Notes under the pieces: generated by a model
Database searches by the model: none
What the model saw: the letters and a program-made list of their open reading frames with translations, nothing else
What the model was told of the DNA's origin: nothing
Program-made: the position numbers and the translations under genes
DNA from: Draconibacterium halophilum
Lineage (GTDB): Bacteria > Bacteroidota > Bacteroidia > Bacteroidales > Prolixibacteraceae
Reading direction: 5' to 3'
NCBI RefSeq assembly: GCF_010448835.1
Contig: NZ_CP048409.1
Span: 4,815,501-4,879,500 of the forward strand
DNA: 64,000 nucleotides
Part shown: positions 54,201 through 63,666 of the stretch, in pieces
How positions within the stretch are numbered: the first letter of the stretch is position 1
How the letters are laid out: every line of letters starts with the position of its first letter

Positions 54201-54779
54201 ATGACAACAGCAAAATTCATAACCTTTTTACTTCTCGGTATTGGCTTAAGTTTCGATTCCTTTGCTGTTTCTGTTTCATGTGGGTTAATGAGAAGAGACA
54301 TTAAGTTTAAACAAGCCACTTTGGTTGCTGCATCGCTGGCATTTTTTCAGGCAACTTTCCCGGTAATTGGGTGGTTAATTGGCGAAGCGATAAAAAACCT
54401 GATCGCTTCGATAGATCATTGGATCGCTTTTGGCTTGCTGGCCTTAATCGGCGGAAAAATGATTGTGGAAGGCATTAAGGAAGACGGAACACTCAAAAAT
54501 TTTAATCCTTTTAAACTTAGTGTACTAATTGGATTATCAATTGCTACCAGCATTGATGCGCTGGTTGTTGGATTAAGTTTTGGTTTTCTTGAAATCCCCA
54601 TTCTGTTTCCGGTTTTGGTTATTGGCTCGGTAACCTTTATTGCGGCTATGCTGGGTATGTTGTTTGGTAAAAACATTTCGGCCAAAAGAAGCCATCAGTC
54701 GCTAATTCTGGGAGGCATTATTTTAATTGCTATCGGCCTGAAAATACTGGCCGAACATCTTTTTCTTCAGGCTGCTTAA
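54201..54779 (+). CDS. mntP: Manganese efflux pump MntP
   Basis: This 192-residue protein has six hydrophobic segments in two repeats, with conserved aspartates in GLSFDSFAVSVSCG and SIDALVVGLSFG. MntP exports Mn2+ to prevent toxicity. It is divergent from the ECF sigma gene. No riboswitch is apparent upstream. Confidence 0.93.
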   Translation: MTTAKFITFLLLGIGLSFDSFAVSVSCGLMRRDIKFKQATLVAASLAFFQATFPVIGWLIGEAIKNLIASIDHWIAFGLLALIGGKMIVEGIKEDGTLKNFNPFKLSVLIGLSIATSIDALVVGLSFGFLEIPILFPVLVIGSVTFIAAMLGMLFGKNISAKRSHQSLILGGIILIAIGLKILAEHLFLQAA

Positions 54780-54885
54780 TTCTTCTCATTTCGCCTCGTA
54801 ATCTTTGCAAAATGTAGTGTTATTTCGGTGAAGAATACCAAACGTCGGATAAAAACCGTAATTTCACGCCATTAAAATTTACACG

Positions 54886-55335
54886 ATGGCGAAGATTAGA
54901 GTTACCAAGAAGTTTCATTTTGAAATGGCCCATGTACTTTACGAATACGACGGATTGTGCCGCAACATTCACGGGCATACTTACAACATGGAAGTAACAC
55001 TGCTTGGTGAAATCAGGGAGGAGCAGGGGCACCCGAAAGACGGGATGGTGATCGACTTTGGAAAACTAAAACAACTGGTTAAAGACAAGATTGTAAATGT
55101 GTACGACCACAGCCTGGTTGTGAGCAAAATTTATGCTGATAAAAACCAGGACTACCTTCTTAAAGCTACTGAACGTCTGATCGTTCACGATTTTCAGCCA
55201 ACATCGGAAAATATGTGTGTATATTTTGCCAAGGTTCTTCAACAAGAACTACCCGAAGATGTTTCTTTGTATAGTATCCGACTTTACGAAACACCAACAT
55301 CGTATGCCGAATGGTTTGCAGAAGACAATAAGTAA
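54886..55335 (+). CDS. queD: 6-carboxy-tetrahydropterin synthase QueD
   Basis: This 149-residue T-fold enzyme acts in the queuosine/preQ1 pathway. Zinc ligands H16, H29 and H31 and catalytic C25 are visible in HFEMAHVL and LCRNIHGHTY; the substrate glutamate lies in RLYETPTSYAEW. No preQ1 riboswitch is seen in the 106-base gap before it. It lies 23 bases upstream of polA. Confidence 0.92.
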   Translation: MAKIRVTKKFHFEMAHVLYEYDGLCRNIHGHTYNMEVTLLGEIREEQGHPKDGMVIDFGKLKQLVKDKIVNVYDHSLVVSKIYADKNQDYLLKATERLIVHDFQPTSENMCVYFAKVLQQELPEDVSLYSIRLYETPTSYAEWFAEDNK

Positions 55336-55358
55336 TTCGTACCCTGAAAATTTATATT

Positions 55359-58139
55359 ATGGCTGAAAACAAACAGCAACAACTTTTTCTTTTAGATGCT
55401 TACGCACTGATTTACCGCAGTTATTTTGCTTTTATCCGAAATCCAAGATTCAACTCAAAAGGAGTAAATACCTCGGCAATGCTGGGTGTAACCAACACCA
55501 TTGTGCAGTTGATAGAGAAAGAAGATCCGGAAAATCTGGCTGTAGTTTTCGATGTGTCGGCGCCAACTTTCAGGCACGAAATGTATAAAGAATACAAGGC
55601 CAACCGCGATGAAATGCCCGAAGATCTGCGCAAATCAATTCCATATATTCGTAAAATAATTGAGGCTTTTAATATTCCGATTATTGAAAAAGAAGGTTAC
55701 GAGGCCGACGACGTAATTGGCACCTTGGCCAAAAAAGCAGAAAAAGAGGGTTTCAGAACTTACATGATGACGCCTGACAAAGATTATGCGCAGTTGGTTT
55801 CCGATCAGGTTTATATGTACAAACCGGGAAAAGCCGGTGGCGATGTGGAAATTTGGGGATTGCCCGAAGTACAGGAAAGTTTTGGCATTGAAACCGCCGA
55901 TCAGGTGATTGACATTCTTGGATTAATGGGCGACTCATCAGATAATATTCCGGGATGCCCCGGTATTGGTCCAAAAACAGCGCAAAAACTTATTGCCGAA
56001 TACGGAAGTATTGAAGAGCTGTATAAAAACACCGACAAGCTGAAAGGTAAACAAAAAGAACGAATCGTTGAAAACGAAGAGCAGGTGCGCCTTTCAAAAG
56101 TACTGGCAACCATAATTACGGATGCTCCGGTTGAATTTGATCTAAAAAAACTGAAAAAGGACGACCTCAATAAAGAAGATCTTAAAAAACTTTTTGATGA
56201 GCTGGAATTTAAAACGCTGATCTCTCGATTAAAACTCAGTGATGCTCCTGTGGAAACAGCCATGCAGGGAACACTTTTTGGTGCACCCGAAGAAGTTGTT
56301 GCCGAAACTGAAACGCCTGCAACAAAAGAAAATATCGAATCGGTTCCACACCAATATTATCTGGTTGAAAACGAAATTCAACGTGCTAGTTTGCGGGCCG
56401 AACTTTCGGTGCAAAACGAATTCTGCTTTGATACCGAAACCACCGGCCTCGACACAAAAACTGCCGAGATCGTTTGTATGTCGTTTGCGTTTAGGGAGCA
56501 TGAAGCTTTTTGTGTTACAATACCAACAGATCGCAAGGAAGCACAAAAGGTAATGGATGAGTTCCGCGATATTTTTGCAGATAAGAACATTACCAAAATA
56601 GGGCAAAATATTAAGTTCGATATTCTTATTCTGAAGAATTACGATATTGAGGTAAAAGGGAAACTTTACGATACCATGTTGGCGCATTACCTCATTCAAC
56701 CCGATATGAAGCACAACCTCGATATGTTGTGTTTGCAGTACCTGAATTACGAAAAAGTACCTACTGAAAACTTAATTGGCAAGAAAGGGAAAAATCAGCA
56801 GACCATGCGCTCGGTTACAACTGAAAAATTGCGCGATTATGCCTGTGAAGATGCCGACCTGACCTTGCAATTAAAAAATGTTTTAAATCCTGAACTGGAT
56901 AAAGCGGGGGTACGCGAACTTTTCGAAACACTTGAAATGCCGCTGGTACCTGTGCTCGTAAAAATGGAAAGTGCAGGCGTAAAACTAAACTCAGAAGAGT
57001 TAAATAAATCCGCCGAAGTTTTGCGCAAACAGATAATTGAACTGGAAAAAGAAATTATTGAACTGGCCGGCGAAGAATTTAACGTGTCGTCGCCAAAACA
57101 ACTTGGCCCCATTCTTTTTGAGAAATTAAAAATTGATACAAAAGCGAAAAAAACAAAAACCAAACAATACTCCACTGCCGAAGAAGTACTGATCCGTTTG
57201 GTCGACAAACACCCAATCGTTCAAAAGGTACTGGATTTCAGGGGGCTGAAAAAGCTGTTGTCGACTTATGTTGAGGCCTTGCCGCTACTGGTTAATCCGA
57301 AAACCGGGAAGATTCATACTTCATACAATCAGGCCATTGCCGCTACCGGACGCTTGAGTTCCGTTAATCCGAATTTGCAGAATATTCCTATCCGCGATGC
57401 AGCGGGCCGCGAAATCCGCAAAGCTTTTATTCCCTCGGATGATGAACATACTTTTTTCTCGGCCGACTACTCGCAAATTGAATTGCGGATTATGGCAGCA
57501 CTGAGTGGCGACGAAGAAATGCAACGTGCCTTTAACGAAGGTAAAGACATTCACTCCATTACCGCAGCAAAAATTTACCAGATACCCGAAAGCGAAGTCG
57601 ATTCAGATATGCGACGAAAAGCTAAAACGGCCAACTTCGGCATTATTTACGGTATCTCGGCATTTGGCTTATCGCAGCGATTAAATATTCCACGAACCGA
57701 AGCCAAAGATTTAATTGATGGTTACTTTGAGAATTTCCCGAAGATTAAAGCTTTTATGGACAAACAGATTCATCTTGCCCGCGAGCAGGGGTTTGTTAAA
57801 ACCATAAAAGGCCGGCGCCGCTATTTGAAAGATATTAACTCGGCAAACGCAGTAGTACGTGGAATGGCCGAACGAAATGCGGTAAATGCTACGATTCAGG
57901 GCTCGGCTGCAGATATCATCAAAATTGCGATGATTAACATCCACAATAAAATGGAAGAGCAAAACCTGAAGTCGAAAATGATTTTGCAGGTGCACGATGA
58001 ATTGAATTTTGATGTGTATAAACCTGAGCTGGAGACGATTCGTGCGTTGGTGAAAGATGAAATGGAAAATGCTGTGGATGTTGGCGTTCAGTTAACCGTT
58101 GAAAGCAACGCTGCTGATAACTGGCTGGATGCACACTAA
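55359..58139 (+). CDS. polA: DNA polymerase I
   Basis: This 926-residue enzyme has the 5'-3' exonuclease domain (about 1-290), an active 3'-5' exonuclease (FCFDTETTGLD, about 350) and the polymerase domain (motif A DYSQIELRI, motif B RRKAKTANFGIIYG, motif C VHDE near the end). It is a full-length enzyme for repair and Okazaki-fragment processing. No obvious terminator follows. Confidence 0.97.
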   Translation: MAENKQQQLFLLDAYALIYRSYFAFIRNPRFNSKGVNTSAMLGVTNTIVQLIEKEDPENLAVVFDVSAPTFRHEMYKEYKANRDEMPEDLRKSIPYIRKIIEAFNIPIIEKEGYEADDVIGTLAKKAEKEGFRTYMMTPDKDYAQLVSDQVYMYKPGKAGGDVEIWGLPEVQESFGIETADQVIDILGLMGDSSDNIPGCPGIGPKTAQKLIAEYGSIEELYKNTDKLKGKQKERIVENEEQVRLSKVLATIITDAPVEFDLKKLKKDDLNKEDLKKLFDELEFKTLISRLKLSDAPVETAMQGTLFGAPEEVVAETETPATKENIESVPHQYYLVENEIQRASLRAELSVQNEFCFDTETTGLDTKTAEIVCMSFAFREHEAFCVTIPTDRKEAQKVMDEFRDIFADKNITKIGQNIKFDILILKNYDIEVKGKLYDTMLAHYLIQPDMKHNLDMLCLQYLNYEKVPTENLIGKKGKNQQTMRSVTTEKLRDYACEDADLTLQLKNVLNPELDKAGVRELFETLEMPLVPVLVKMESAGVKLNSEELNKSAEVLRKQIIELEKEIIELAGEEFNVSSPKQLGPILFEKLKIDTKAKKTKTKQYSTAEEVLIRLVDKHPIVQKVLDFRGLKKLLSTYVEALPLLVNPKTGKIHTSYNQAIAATGRLSSVNPNLQNIPIRDAAGREIRKAFIPSDDEHTFFSADYSQIELRIMAALSGDEEMQRAFNEGKDIHSITAAKIYQIPESEVDSDMRRKAKTANFGIIYGISAFGLSQRLNIPRTEAKDLIDGYFENFPKIKAFMDKQIHLAREQGFVKTIKGRRRYLKDINSANAVVRGMAERNAVNATIQGSAADIIKIAMINIHNKMEEQNLKSKMILQVHDELNFDVYKPELETIRALVKDEMENAVDVGVQLTVESNAADNWLDAH

Positions 58140-58186
58140 TATAATCTATAGCGATTGTGTATTCTGTTTTCAACTGTGCTCAACAT

Positions 58187-58220
58187 GACTAAGGCAGTCA
58201 GACTGAGCGGAGTCGAAGTC
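58187..58220. repeat. ACTGAGCGGAGTCGAAGTC-type dispersed repeat
   Basis: CTAAG and CTTAG arms flank GACTGAGCGGAGTCGAAGTC; the text resembles a widespread Bacteroidota and other bacterial intergenic repeat. It lies directly after polA and touches the broken dus gene. Confidence 0.55.
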
Positions 58221-59155
58221 TTAGCCATTAATTTCATTAAAAATTGATTTTACAGTCGGGTTGTATTTATTCAGCGTTTTTACTTTTTTAATTTGCTTAA
58301 TCGTCTTTTTCGGGTTGGGAAAACAATTAGCGAAGTAAATCCAGAACTGTTTCATTTTATTTACTGCATTGCCCTCGTTATCCATAATTTCGAGATAGCC
58401 CTCCAGCATTGTTTGATGAAAAGTAAACAACAATTCAGCACCTTCCTTTTCAGAAATACCAATGCCTTTAATCTCGTTTGGCAGCAAGGGATTCATTAAA
58501 ATTCCACGCCCCAACATCCAGGTATCAACACCTTCAAATTTATTTTGCTTGTCGGCAAAATCCTGCTTTGAAAAAATATCGCCATTGTACACCAATTTGT
58601 GTTTTAGGTTCTGTGTTGCATAAATAAAGGCTTCTTCATCAATAGTACCGGAATACAACTGATCGGCAACCCGTGCATGTAAAATCACTTCTGTTAACGG
58701 AAATTGATTTAGAATCTCGGTGACCTCTTTCAGTTCATCGGCCGATTTTAAGCCAGCCCTTAATTTTACAGAAAGACTTCCTTTGGAGTGATTGAAAAAA
58801 TGAGCCAGGAGCTGGTAAATTCATTTGGGAAAGGCAATAACCCCGAACCTTTTCCCCGGTTAGTTACCATTGGGTAAGGGCAGCCCAAATTCAGGTTCAA
58901 TTCAGTATAACCCAAATCCGTCAGGTGCGCCGTAAGAAATTCCATCTCAGTAGCATCTTTTGCCAATAATTGAGGAATTACCCGGCTTTGGGTGTTGTTT
59001 TCCGGAATAATTTCGCGTATATATTTTTGTGGGATTGCATCGTTTTTCACTGAAATATACGGTATAAAATAGGCATCAACCACATTGAAAACTTTTGCGT
59101 ACGACGTTCTGTACACATAATCGGTAAAACCCTGTAATGGAGCCAAGTAAATCAT
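58221..59155 (-). pseudogene. tRNA-dihydrouridine synthase family protein, one-base frameshift
   Basis: The N-terminal frame (58766-59155) has IYLAPLQGFTDYVYR and NLGCPYPMVTNRGKGSGLL with the catalytic cysteine. The C-terminal frame (58221-58688, and upstream through YQLLAHFFNHSKGSLSVKLRAGLKS) has ILHARVADQLYSG and WMLGRGILMNPLL. They join if one base is added to the T3 run (plus-strand A3 at 58817-58819). The span is 935 bases, one short of a multiple of three. dusB at 14782 is intact, so loss would be tolerated. The frameshift could be an error. Confidence 0.82.
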
Positions 59156-59268
59156 TTCATTTTCATTACTGTTTAAATATAACTTACAAATAAACTAAAA
59201 TTACCGAGCCTATTAAAAAAGAGCAAATAGTTCTTTAAACAAGTTTCGACCTTCATTTATTATTTTGG

Positions 59269-59276
59269 TATCTTTG
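59269..59276 (+). promoter_or_regulatory. Bacteroidota -7 box upstream of the DUF4271 gene
   Basis: TATCTTTG matches TAnnTTTG exactly, 15 bases before the ATG at 59292. A TTTC element 21 bases upstream resembles a weak -33 box. Confidence 0.5.
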
Positions 59277-59291
59277 CGCCATTCGAAAACT

Positions 59292-60164
59292 ATGGGGGCA
59301 AATTACACATACAACCAGGATTCAGTTAAAGCACAGAACCAGCGTGGGGAAGTACCTCAAAACAACGAAGAAACTTACACCGTTCCACATAAAAATAATT
59401 TTCAGGCTAGCCAGCAAAACAAACCAGCTATTGTTAGCAAAGAATATATTTCTCCACTTAAATTAACAAAGTTGCACACCGAACAGCTGGAAAAACCCGC
59501 TTTTGTTTTACCCAATCGTGAACGACATTACCAAAACAATGATTGGCTAACCATGATAATTTTTGTAAGTATTGCAATTTTTGCCAGCATAAGATATACT
59601 TATGCCAAATATATCAAACAACTGTTTTTATCTTTATTTAACTACGCCACTTCAGCGCGCATGCTAAATGATAAAAACTATCCTGTTTTTCACGCCGCAT
59701 TTCGTTTGGAAGCTATTTATTATATCGTGCTCCCCATTTTTGTGTATCAATGTTTAAGTCTGTTTAAATGGAAAAATACTACAATAAATCCGGCTTATTT
59801 TGGCCTTATTTTTGGTGGTGTTTTACTCTACTTCTTTGGCAAAAAGTTTATCTATCTGACTCTTGGAATGCTGTTTGAAACGCAAAATGAAACCCGCGAA
59901 TATCTCTTTAACTACGATAATTTTAATCGTTCGCTCAGTTTATTTTTTTTACCACTTGTAATTTCAATTCAATTTGCTCCTCTCAAAACCCCAGTATTCA
60001 TAGTCATTGCAGGGCTAGTAGTTCTTTTTATTTTAAATCTACTATTACTAAAAAGGGGGGCAATTATATTATTGAAAAAACAATTTTCTTTATTTTATCT
60101 CTTTTTGTACCTTTGTTCCCTTGAAATTTTACCCTTGCTTTTAATTTATAAAGTTGTAGTTTGA
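59292..60164 (+). CDS. DUF4271 membrane protein
   Basis: This 290-residue protein has a hydrophilic N-terminal part (about 1-80) and seven or so membrane segments. DUF4271 is specific to Bacteroidota and commonly lies next to hemD, as here. Its function is unknown. The ATG at 59292 is preferred to the TTG at 59265. Confidence 0.85.
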   Translation: MGANYTYNQDSVKAQNQRGEVPQNNEETYTVPHKNNFQASQQNKPAIVSKEYISPLKLTKLHTEQLEKPAFVLPNRERHYQNNDWLTMIIFVSIAIFASIRYTYAKYIKQLFLSLFNYATSARMLNDKNYPVFHAAFRLEAIYYIVLPIFVYQCLSLFKWKNTTINPAYFGLIFGGVLLYFFGKKFIYLTLGMLFETQNETREYLFNYDNFNRSLSLFFLPLVISIQFAPLKTPVFIVIAGLVVLFILNLLLLKRGAIILLKKQFSLFYLFLYLCSLEILPLLLIYKVVV

Positions 60165-60202
60165 ATAAAAAGGGGTGGAAGTCTCATTAAAAGCATAAAA
60201 AT

Positions 60203-60949
60203 TTGAAAGTCAAGAGCATTTTAGTTTCACAACCAGAGCCAAAAACAGCAAAATCACCGTATTTTGAATTGGCAGAAAAGAATGGACTGAAGATCGACTT
60301 CAGACCATTTATACAAGTTGAGGGAGTTCCTGCCAAGGAATTTCGCCAAACACGAACTCAGATCCTGGAGCATACTGCTGTAATCTTTACCAGTCGTACT
60401 GCAATCGATCATTTTTTCAGAATAGCGCAGGAATTACGCATTACAGTCCCAGACTCAATGAAATATTTCTGTATCTCTGAAGCAACTGCTTTCTATCTTC
60501 AAAAGTATATTGTGTACCGTAAGCGTAAAATATTTTATGCCGATGGTAAATTCACCGATTTGGTGAATGTGATGAAGAAACACAAAGATGAAAAGTTCCT
60601 CGTTCCTCTTTCTGATATCCACAAACAGGAAATTCCAGACCTACTAGATAAAGGTGATTACACCTATACGAAAGCAATCTTATACCGCACAGTAGGTGCT
60701 GATTTATCTGATTTAGCAGATATAAAATACGATGTACTGGTATTTTTCAGCCCATCAGGAATAAAATCACTATTTCAGAACTTTCCTGACTTTGAACAGA
60801 ATTCAACACGCATAGCATGTTTTGGTCCGTCAACAGCAAAAGCAGTTGAAGAGGCTGGTTTAAGGCTCGATATTCAGGCTCCAACAGCACAGGCTCCTTC
60901 CATGACTATGGCTCTTGAGCAATACATCAAAAAGAACAACAAGAACTAA
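60203..60949 (+). CDS. hemD: Uroporphyrinogen-III synthase HemD
   Basis: This 248-residue protein has the HemD bilobal layout with VIFTSRTAIDHFFRIAQE, ILYRTVGADLSDL and DVLVFFSPSGIKSLFQNFPD through CFGPSTAKAVEEAGL. It closes the tetrapyrrole ring in heme synthesis. The start is TTG at 60203 (KVKSILVSQP). It follows DUF4271, a standard Bacteroidota pairing. HemD sequences are weakly conserved, hence moderate certainty on details. Confidence 0.88.
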   Translation: MKVKSILVSQPEPKTAKSPYFELAEKNGLKIDFRPFIQVEGVPAKEFRQTRTQILEHTAVIFTSRTAIDHFFRIAQELRITVPDSMKYFCISEATAFYLQKYIVYRKRKIFYADGKFTDLVNVMKKHKDEKFLVPLSDIHKQEIPDLLDKGDYTYTKAILYRTVGADLSDLADIKYDVLVFFSPSGIKSLFQNFPDFEQNSTRIACFGPSTAKAVEEAGLRLDIQAPTAQAPSMTMALEQYIKKNNKN

Positions 60950-61010
60950 ATAAAAAAATATATATTTTTGAAAGGCCGTCCGTCGTTTGATGTATGGCCT
61001 TTACTTTTAT

Positions 61011-61436
61011 ATGGAAACAAAAGAAAAAATAGAATCGCCTGTTTCATACTCTTTTAAAAAAGAGGAACGATTGTGCAGCAAAAAAGTCATCGATAAACTT
61101 TTTACTGAAGGTGAATCGTTTTTATCATTTCCTTTAAAAGTAGTTTACAAGGTAAGCGAGCTTCCTAAACCTGTTCCTACTCAGGCAGGATTTTCGGTAA
61201 GCAAGAAAATATTTAAACGTGCCGTAAAACGAAATCGAATAAAGCGCCTGATGCGAGAAGCTTACCGCCTGAACAAACAAATGCTTCCTACGCTTGCTGA
61301 GAACCAGCAAATGGCTGTTTTTTTTATTTTTATTGGCAAGGAACTACCAACGTTTGTGCAGGTAGAAAAAGCCATGAAAAAGGCGCTTTACAGGTTGGCT
61401 GATTCTTGTGCCGAGGCTGGAAATAAAAAGGCATAA
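61011..61436 (+). CDS. rnpA: Ribonuclease P protein component
   Basis: This 141-residue protein starts at METKEKIESP and has the RnpA signature FSVSKKIFKRAVKRNRIKRLMREAYR. With the RNA component it processes tRNA 5' ends. The longer frame from 60987 reads through a palindrome (AAAGGCC/GGCCTTT) and is not preferred. The usual yidD gene does not follow; a terminator does. Confidence 0.93.
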   Translation: METKEKIESPVSYSFKKEERLCSKKVIDKLFTEGESFLSFPLKVVYKVSELPKPVPTQAGFSVSKKIFKRAVKRNRIKRLMREAYRLNKQMLPTLAENQQMAVFFIFIGKELPTFVQVEKAMKKALYRLADSCAEAGNKKA

Positions 61437-61466
61437 AAAAAGCTCCGATAAAATATCCCGGAGCTT
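61435..61466. terminator. Bidirectional terminator between rnpA and the DAHP synthase gene
   Basis: Arms AAGCTCCG (61440-61447) and CGGAGCTT (61459-61466), with seven T on the minus strand. It ends the minus-strand tyrA operon and may also stop rnpA. Confidence 0.82.
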
Positions 61467-61485
61467 AAATTATTCAATAGTAATT

Positions 61486-62577
61486 TTATTCCTTATCCAT
61501 AATTTCGGTTTGCATACGCACCGAATCTTCGTGAATAAGCTGAAACAGTGTTTTTACAAACGTTTCGTTAACATCCATACCTTTCCCCAGCTTAACACGA
61601 TTATCCATTAATTGTGTCCAACGGTTAATTTGCAAGGCGGTTACATTATTATCGCGCTTATACTCACCAATCTGCCTAACAATCTGCACACGCGAAGCAA
61701 GTGTTTCCAGCAATTCAGCATCGATTGCATCAATTCGGTTACGCAACACATCCAATTGATTATCAAAATCAGGATTGCTTGCATTCTCGTAGCGAATAAC
61801 CAGCTTATCGAGCAATTTCCCCAGGTCGGCCGGCGTAAGTTGCTGCCCGGCATCACTCAATGCACACGAGGGATCGCGATGTGATTCAAGCATCAATCCT
61901 TCCATTCCCATATCGAATGCTTTTTGCGAGATTTCGAAAAGGTATTCGCGTGTTCCGGCAATATGGCTCGGATCGCAAATAACCGGTAAATTAGGAAGCA
62001 GACGCTTTAATTCAATAAAGGTTTTCCAGTTGGGGTAGTTACGGTATTTTGTTTCGCGGAATGGCGTAAATCCACGATGTATCCCCACAATGTTTTTAAT
62101 ACCTGCCTGATGGATTCGCTCAACAGCTCCCATCCAAAGTTGTACATCAGGGTTCACCGGGTTTTTGATCATTACCACAGCATCTGAACCTTTCACCACA
62201 TCGGCAATTTCCTGCACCACAAACGGGCTTGCCGTTGAGCGTGCTCCAATCCACAATACATCAAGACCGGCTTTTAAAGCCTCTTCAGTGTGCTGAGCAT
62301 TAGCAACTTCTGTTCCAACCGGCAAACCGGTTTCTTCTTTAACCTGTTGCAACCATTTTAAACCAATGGATCCAACTCCTTCAAATGATCCCGGACGTGT
62401 TCTGGGTTTCCAAACTCCACCACGAAAAACAAATACGCGTTTGTCTTTCGCCAGCAAACGGGCTGTTTCCATGGTCTGTTCTTCCGTTTCAAGACTACAT
62501 GGCCCTGAAATCAGCAGCGGATTGTCGATATTTGGCATCCACGCTTTAATCGGATTAATGTCTAATTTTAAAGTCAT
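61486..62577 (-). CDS. DAHP synthase/chorismate mutase fusion
   Basis: This 363-residue bifunctional enzyme has a DAHP synthase domain (about 1-260; LISGPCSLETEEQ, FRGGVWKPRTRPGSFEG, VGIHRGF, CDPSHIAGTREY) and a C-terminal AroQ-type chorismate mutase (about 275-360; LDVLRNRIDAIDAELLETLASR). It starts the shikimate pathway and directs chorismate to prephenate. The fusion is typical of Bacteroidota. It starts 2 bases after the tyrA stop, so both genes come from one transcript behind the attenuator. Confidence 0.95.
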   Translation of the reverse strand: MTLKLDINPIKAWMPNIDNPLLISGPCSLETEEQTMETARLLAKDKRVFVFRGGVWKPRTRPGSFEGVGSIGLKWLQQVKEETGLPVGTEVANAQHTEEALKAGLDVLWIGARSTASPFVVQEIADVVKGSDAVVMIKNPVNPDVQLWMGAVERIHQAGIKNIVGIHRGFTPFRETKYRNYPNWKTFIELKRLLPNLPVICDPSHIAGTREYLFEISQKAFDMGMEGLMLESHRDPSCALSDAGQQLTPADLGKLLDKLVIRYENASNPDFDNQLDVLRNRIDAIDAELLETLASRVQIVRQIGEYKRDNNVTALQINRWTQLMDNRVKLGKGMDVNETFVKTLFQLIHEDSVRMQTEIMDKE

Positions 62578-62579
62578 GA

Positions 62580-63475
62580 TTATTTCGTATAAAGTTTTGT
62601 TAATTTCTCTTCATTCTTTCTGAAGTGTGGGTTCTCCCCACCAAGAATAGTCCTTATTTTGTTCGCATTTTTAATGAGAGCGAGCATTTTATCATCCTCC
62701 TCATTCTTCATACAGTCGCGAAATTCAATGAGATGTTTAATGTACACTTCCAGCGATTCAACAACGTATTCGCGATTTTGTTGAAAGATAGGGTGCCACA
62801 TGGTGGCTGAACTCTTCGCCAAACGAACCGTTGAACGAAATCCTCCACTTGCCAGATCGAAAATAATTTTGCGATCTTCTTTTGCCTGAACAGCATTTGC
62901 CAGTGCATAAGCAGCGGCGTGAGGTAAATGCGAAACAAAAGCGGTACTATGATCCTGTTCGTCGGATGACATATATGCGATGTCCATTCCGAGCATTTGA
63001 AACAACTTTTCAATTAATGCAATATGCTGTGGCCCGGAATCTTCCTGATCGCACAAAATAGCAATTTTGCCTTTAAACAATCCTTCCAAAGCGGCTGTTG
63101 GTCCTGAGTCCTCAGTTCCCGACATCGGGTGCCCGGGAACAAAGTTGCGTCTTCGTTTATGATTCGCAACCAAATCAACAATTACCTTTTTAGTCGATCC
63201 CATATCGGCTACTGTTGTTCCACTTCCAATAAGGTCTAATACCCGAGGCAAGACTACAAGCTCTGAGTTTACTGGAATAGCAATTATAACCAGATCGGTA
63301 TCGCTCACGCCATCTTCAAGCGTCTCAATCCTGTCAACCAGTCCAATTTTCAATGCTTTTTTGGCATGGCTTTCATTGGCTTCAACTCCAATTAATTCGG
63401 TGGCAAAGCCCGATTTTCGCAAATCACGGGCAATCGACCCCCAATTAATCCAAGTCCTATTACTGTTGTCTTCAT
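62580..63475 (-). pseudogene. tyrA: Prephenate dehydrogenase TyrA, one-base frameshift
   Basis: The start ATG at 63475 opens MKTTVIGLGLIGG, and the rest continues SIARDLRKSGFATELIGVEA through GHPMSGTEDSGP and the C-terminal helical domain. The dinucleotide-binding GxGxxG is split by a missing base in a G5 run (plus-strand C5 at 63438-63442). The span is 896 bases, one short of a multiple of three; the repaired protein has about 298 residues. TyrA makes 4-hydroxyphenylpyruvate for tyrosine. An intact reading frame is expected for a prototroph, so an assembly error is likely. Confidence 0.85.
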
Positions 63476-63512
63476 TTGTATATTCAGTTTTGTTTATTTC
63501 ACTTTTAGTCAC

Positions 63513-63543
63513 AAAAAAAGGTCCCGAATTTTTCGAGACCTTT
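63513..63543 (-). terminator. Attenuator hairpin upstream of tyrA
   Basis: On the minus strand AAAGGTCtCGAA pairs with TTCGgGACCTTT and a run of T follows, just 38 bases before the tyrA start. Since no gene stop is near, this is a premature terminator in the leader. It follows the Tyr/Phe-rich leader peptide gene by 31 bases. Confidence 0.8.
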
Positions 63544-63573
63544 CTGTAAAATATTTTTAATTTAGACAATACC

Positions 63574-63648
63574 CTACTTCCTGACCCCGTTTTCAGAACC
63601 ATAATAAAAATAAAAGTAGAAATAGTTATTGTTAAAATTCTTTGTCAT
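63574..63648 (-). CDS. Aromatic-amino-acid leader peptide (attenuator)
   Basis: A 24-codon frame starting with ATG after a GAAGGA element holds F5 and then eight consecutive aromatic codons, YFYFYFYY (residues 9-16), before GSENGVRK and the stop TAG. Tyr and Phe are the products of the downstream genes, so it fits a ribosome-stalling leader peptide. When charged tRNA-Tyr and tRNA-Phe are scarce, a stalled ribosome would prevent the terminator hairpin at 63513-63543 from forming. I could not find a strong alternative antiterminator; only a 5-bp TTCTG/CAGAA pairing is visible. The short length leaves some uncertainty. Confidence 0.8.
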   Translation of the reverse strand: MTKNFNNNYFYFYFYYGSENGVRK

Positions 63649-63666
63649 TCCTTCAATTTCTGTCAA

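Noticed and set aside
54780..54885. Possible preQ1 riboswitch before queD
   Set aside because: The gap lacks the preQ1-I stem with the A-rich tail; no pairing pattern supports it.
55901..56263. Minus-strand frames within polA
   Set aside because: Serine- and phenylalanine-rich translations are shadows of the polA coding frame.
62580..63602. Continuous 340-codon frame reading as a longer TyrA
   Set aside because: Its first 50 or so codons pass through the attenuator hairpin and leader in the wrong frame; the real N-terminus (MKTTVIGLGLIGG) lies in another frame from 63475.
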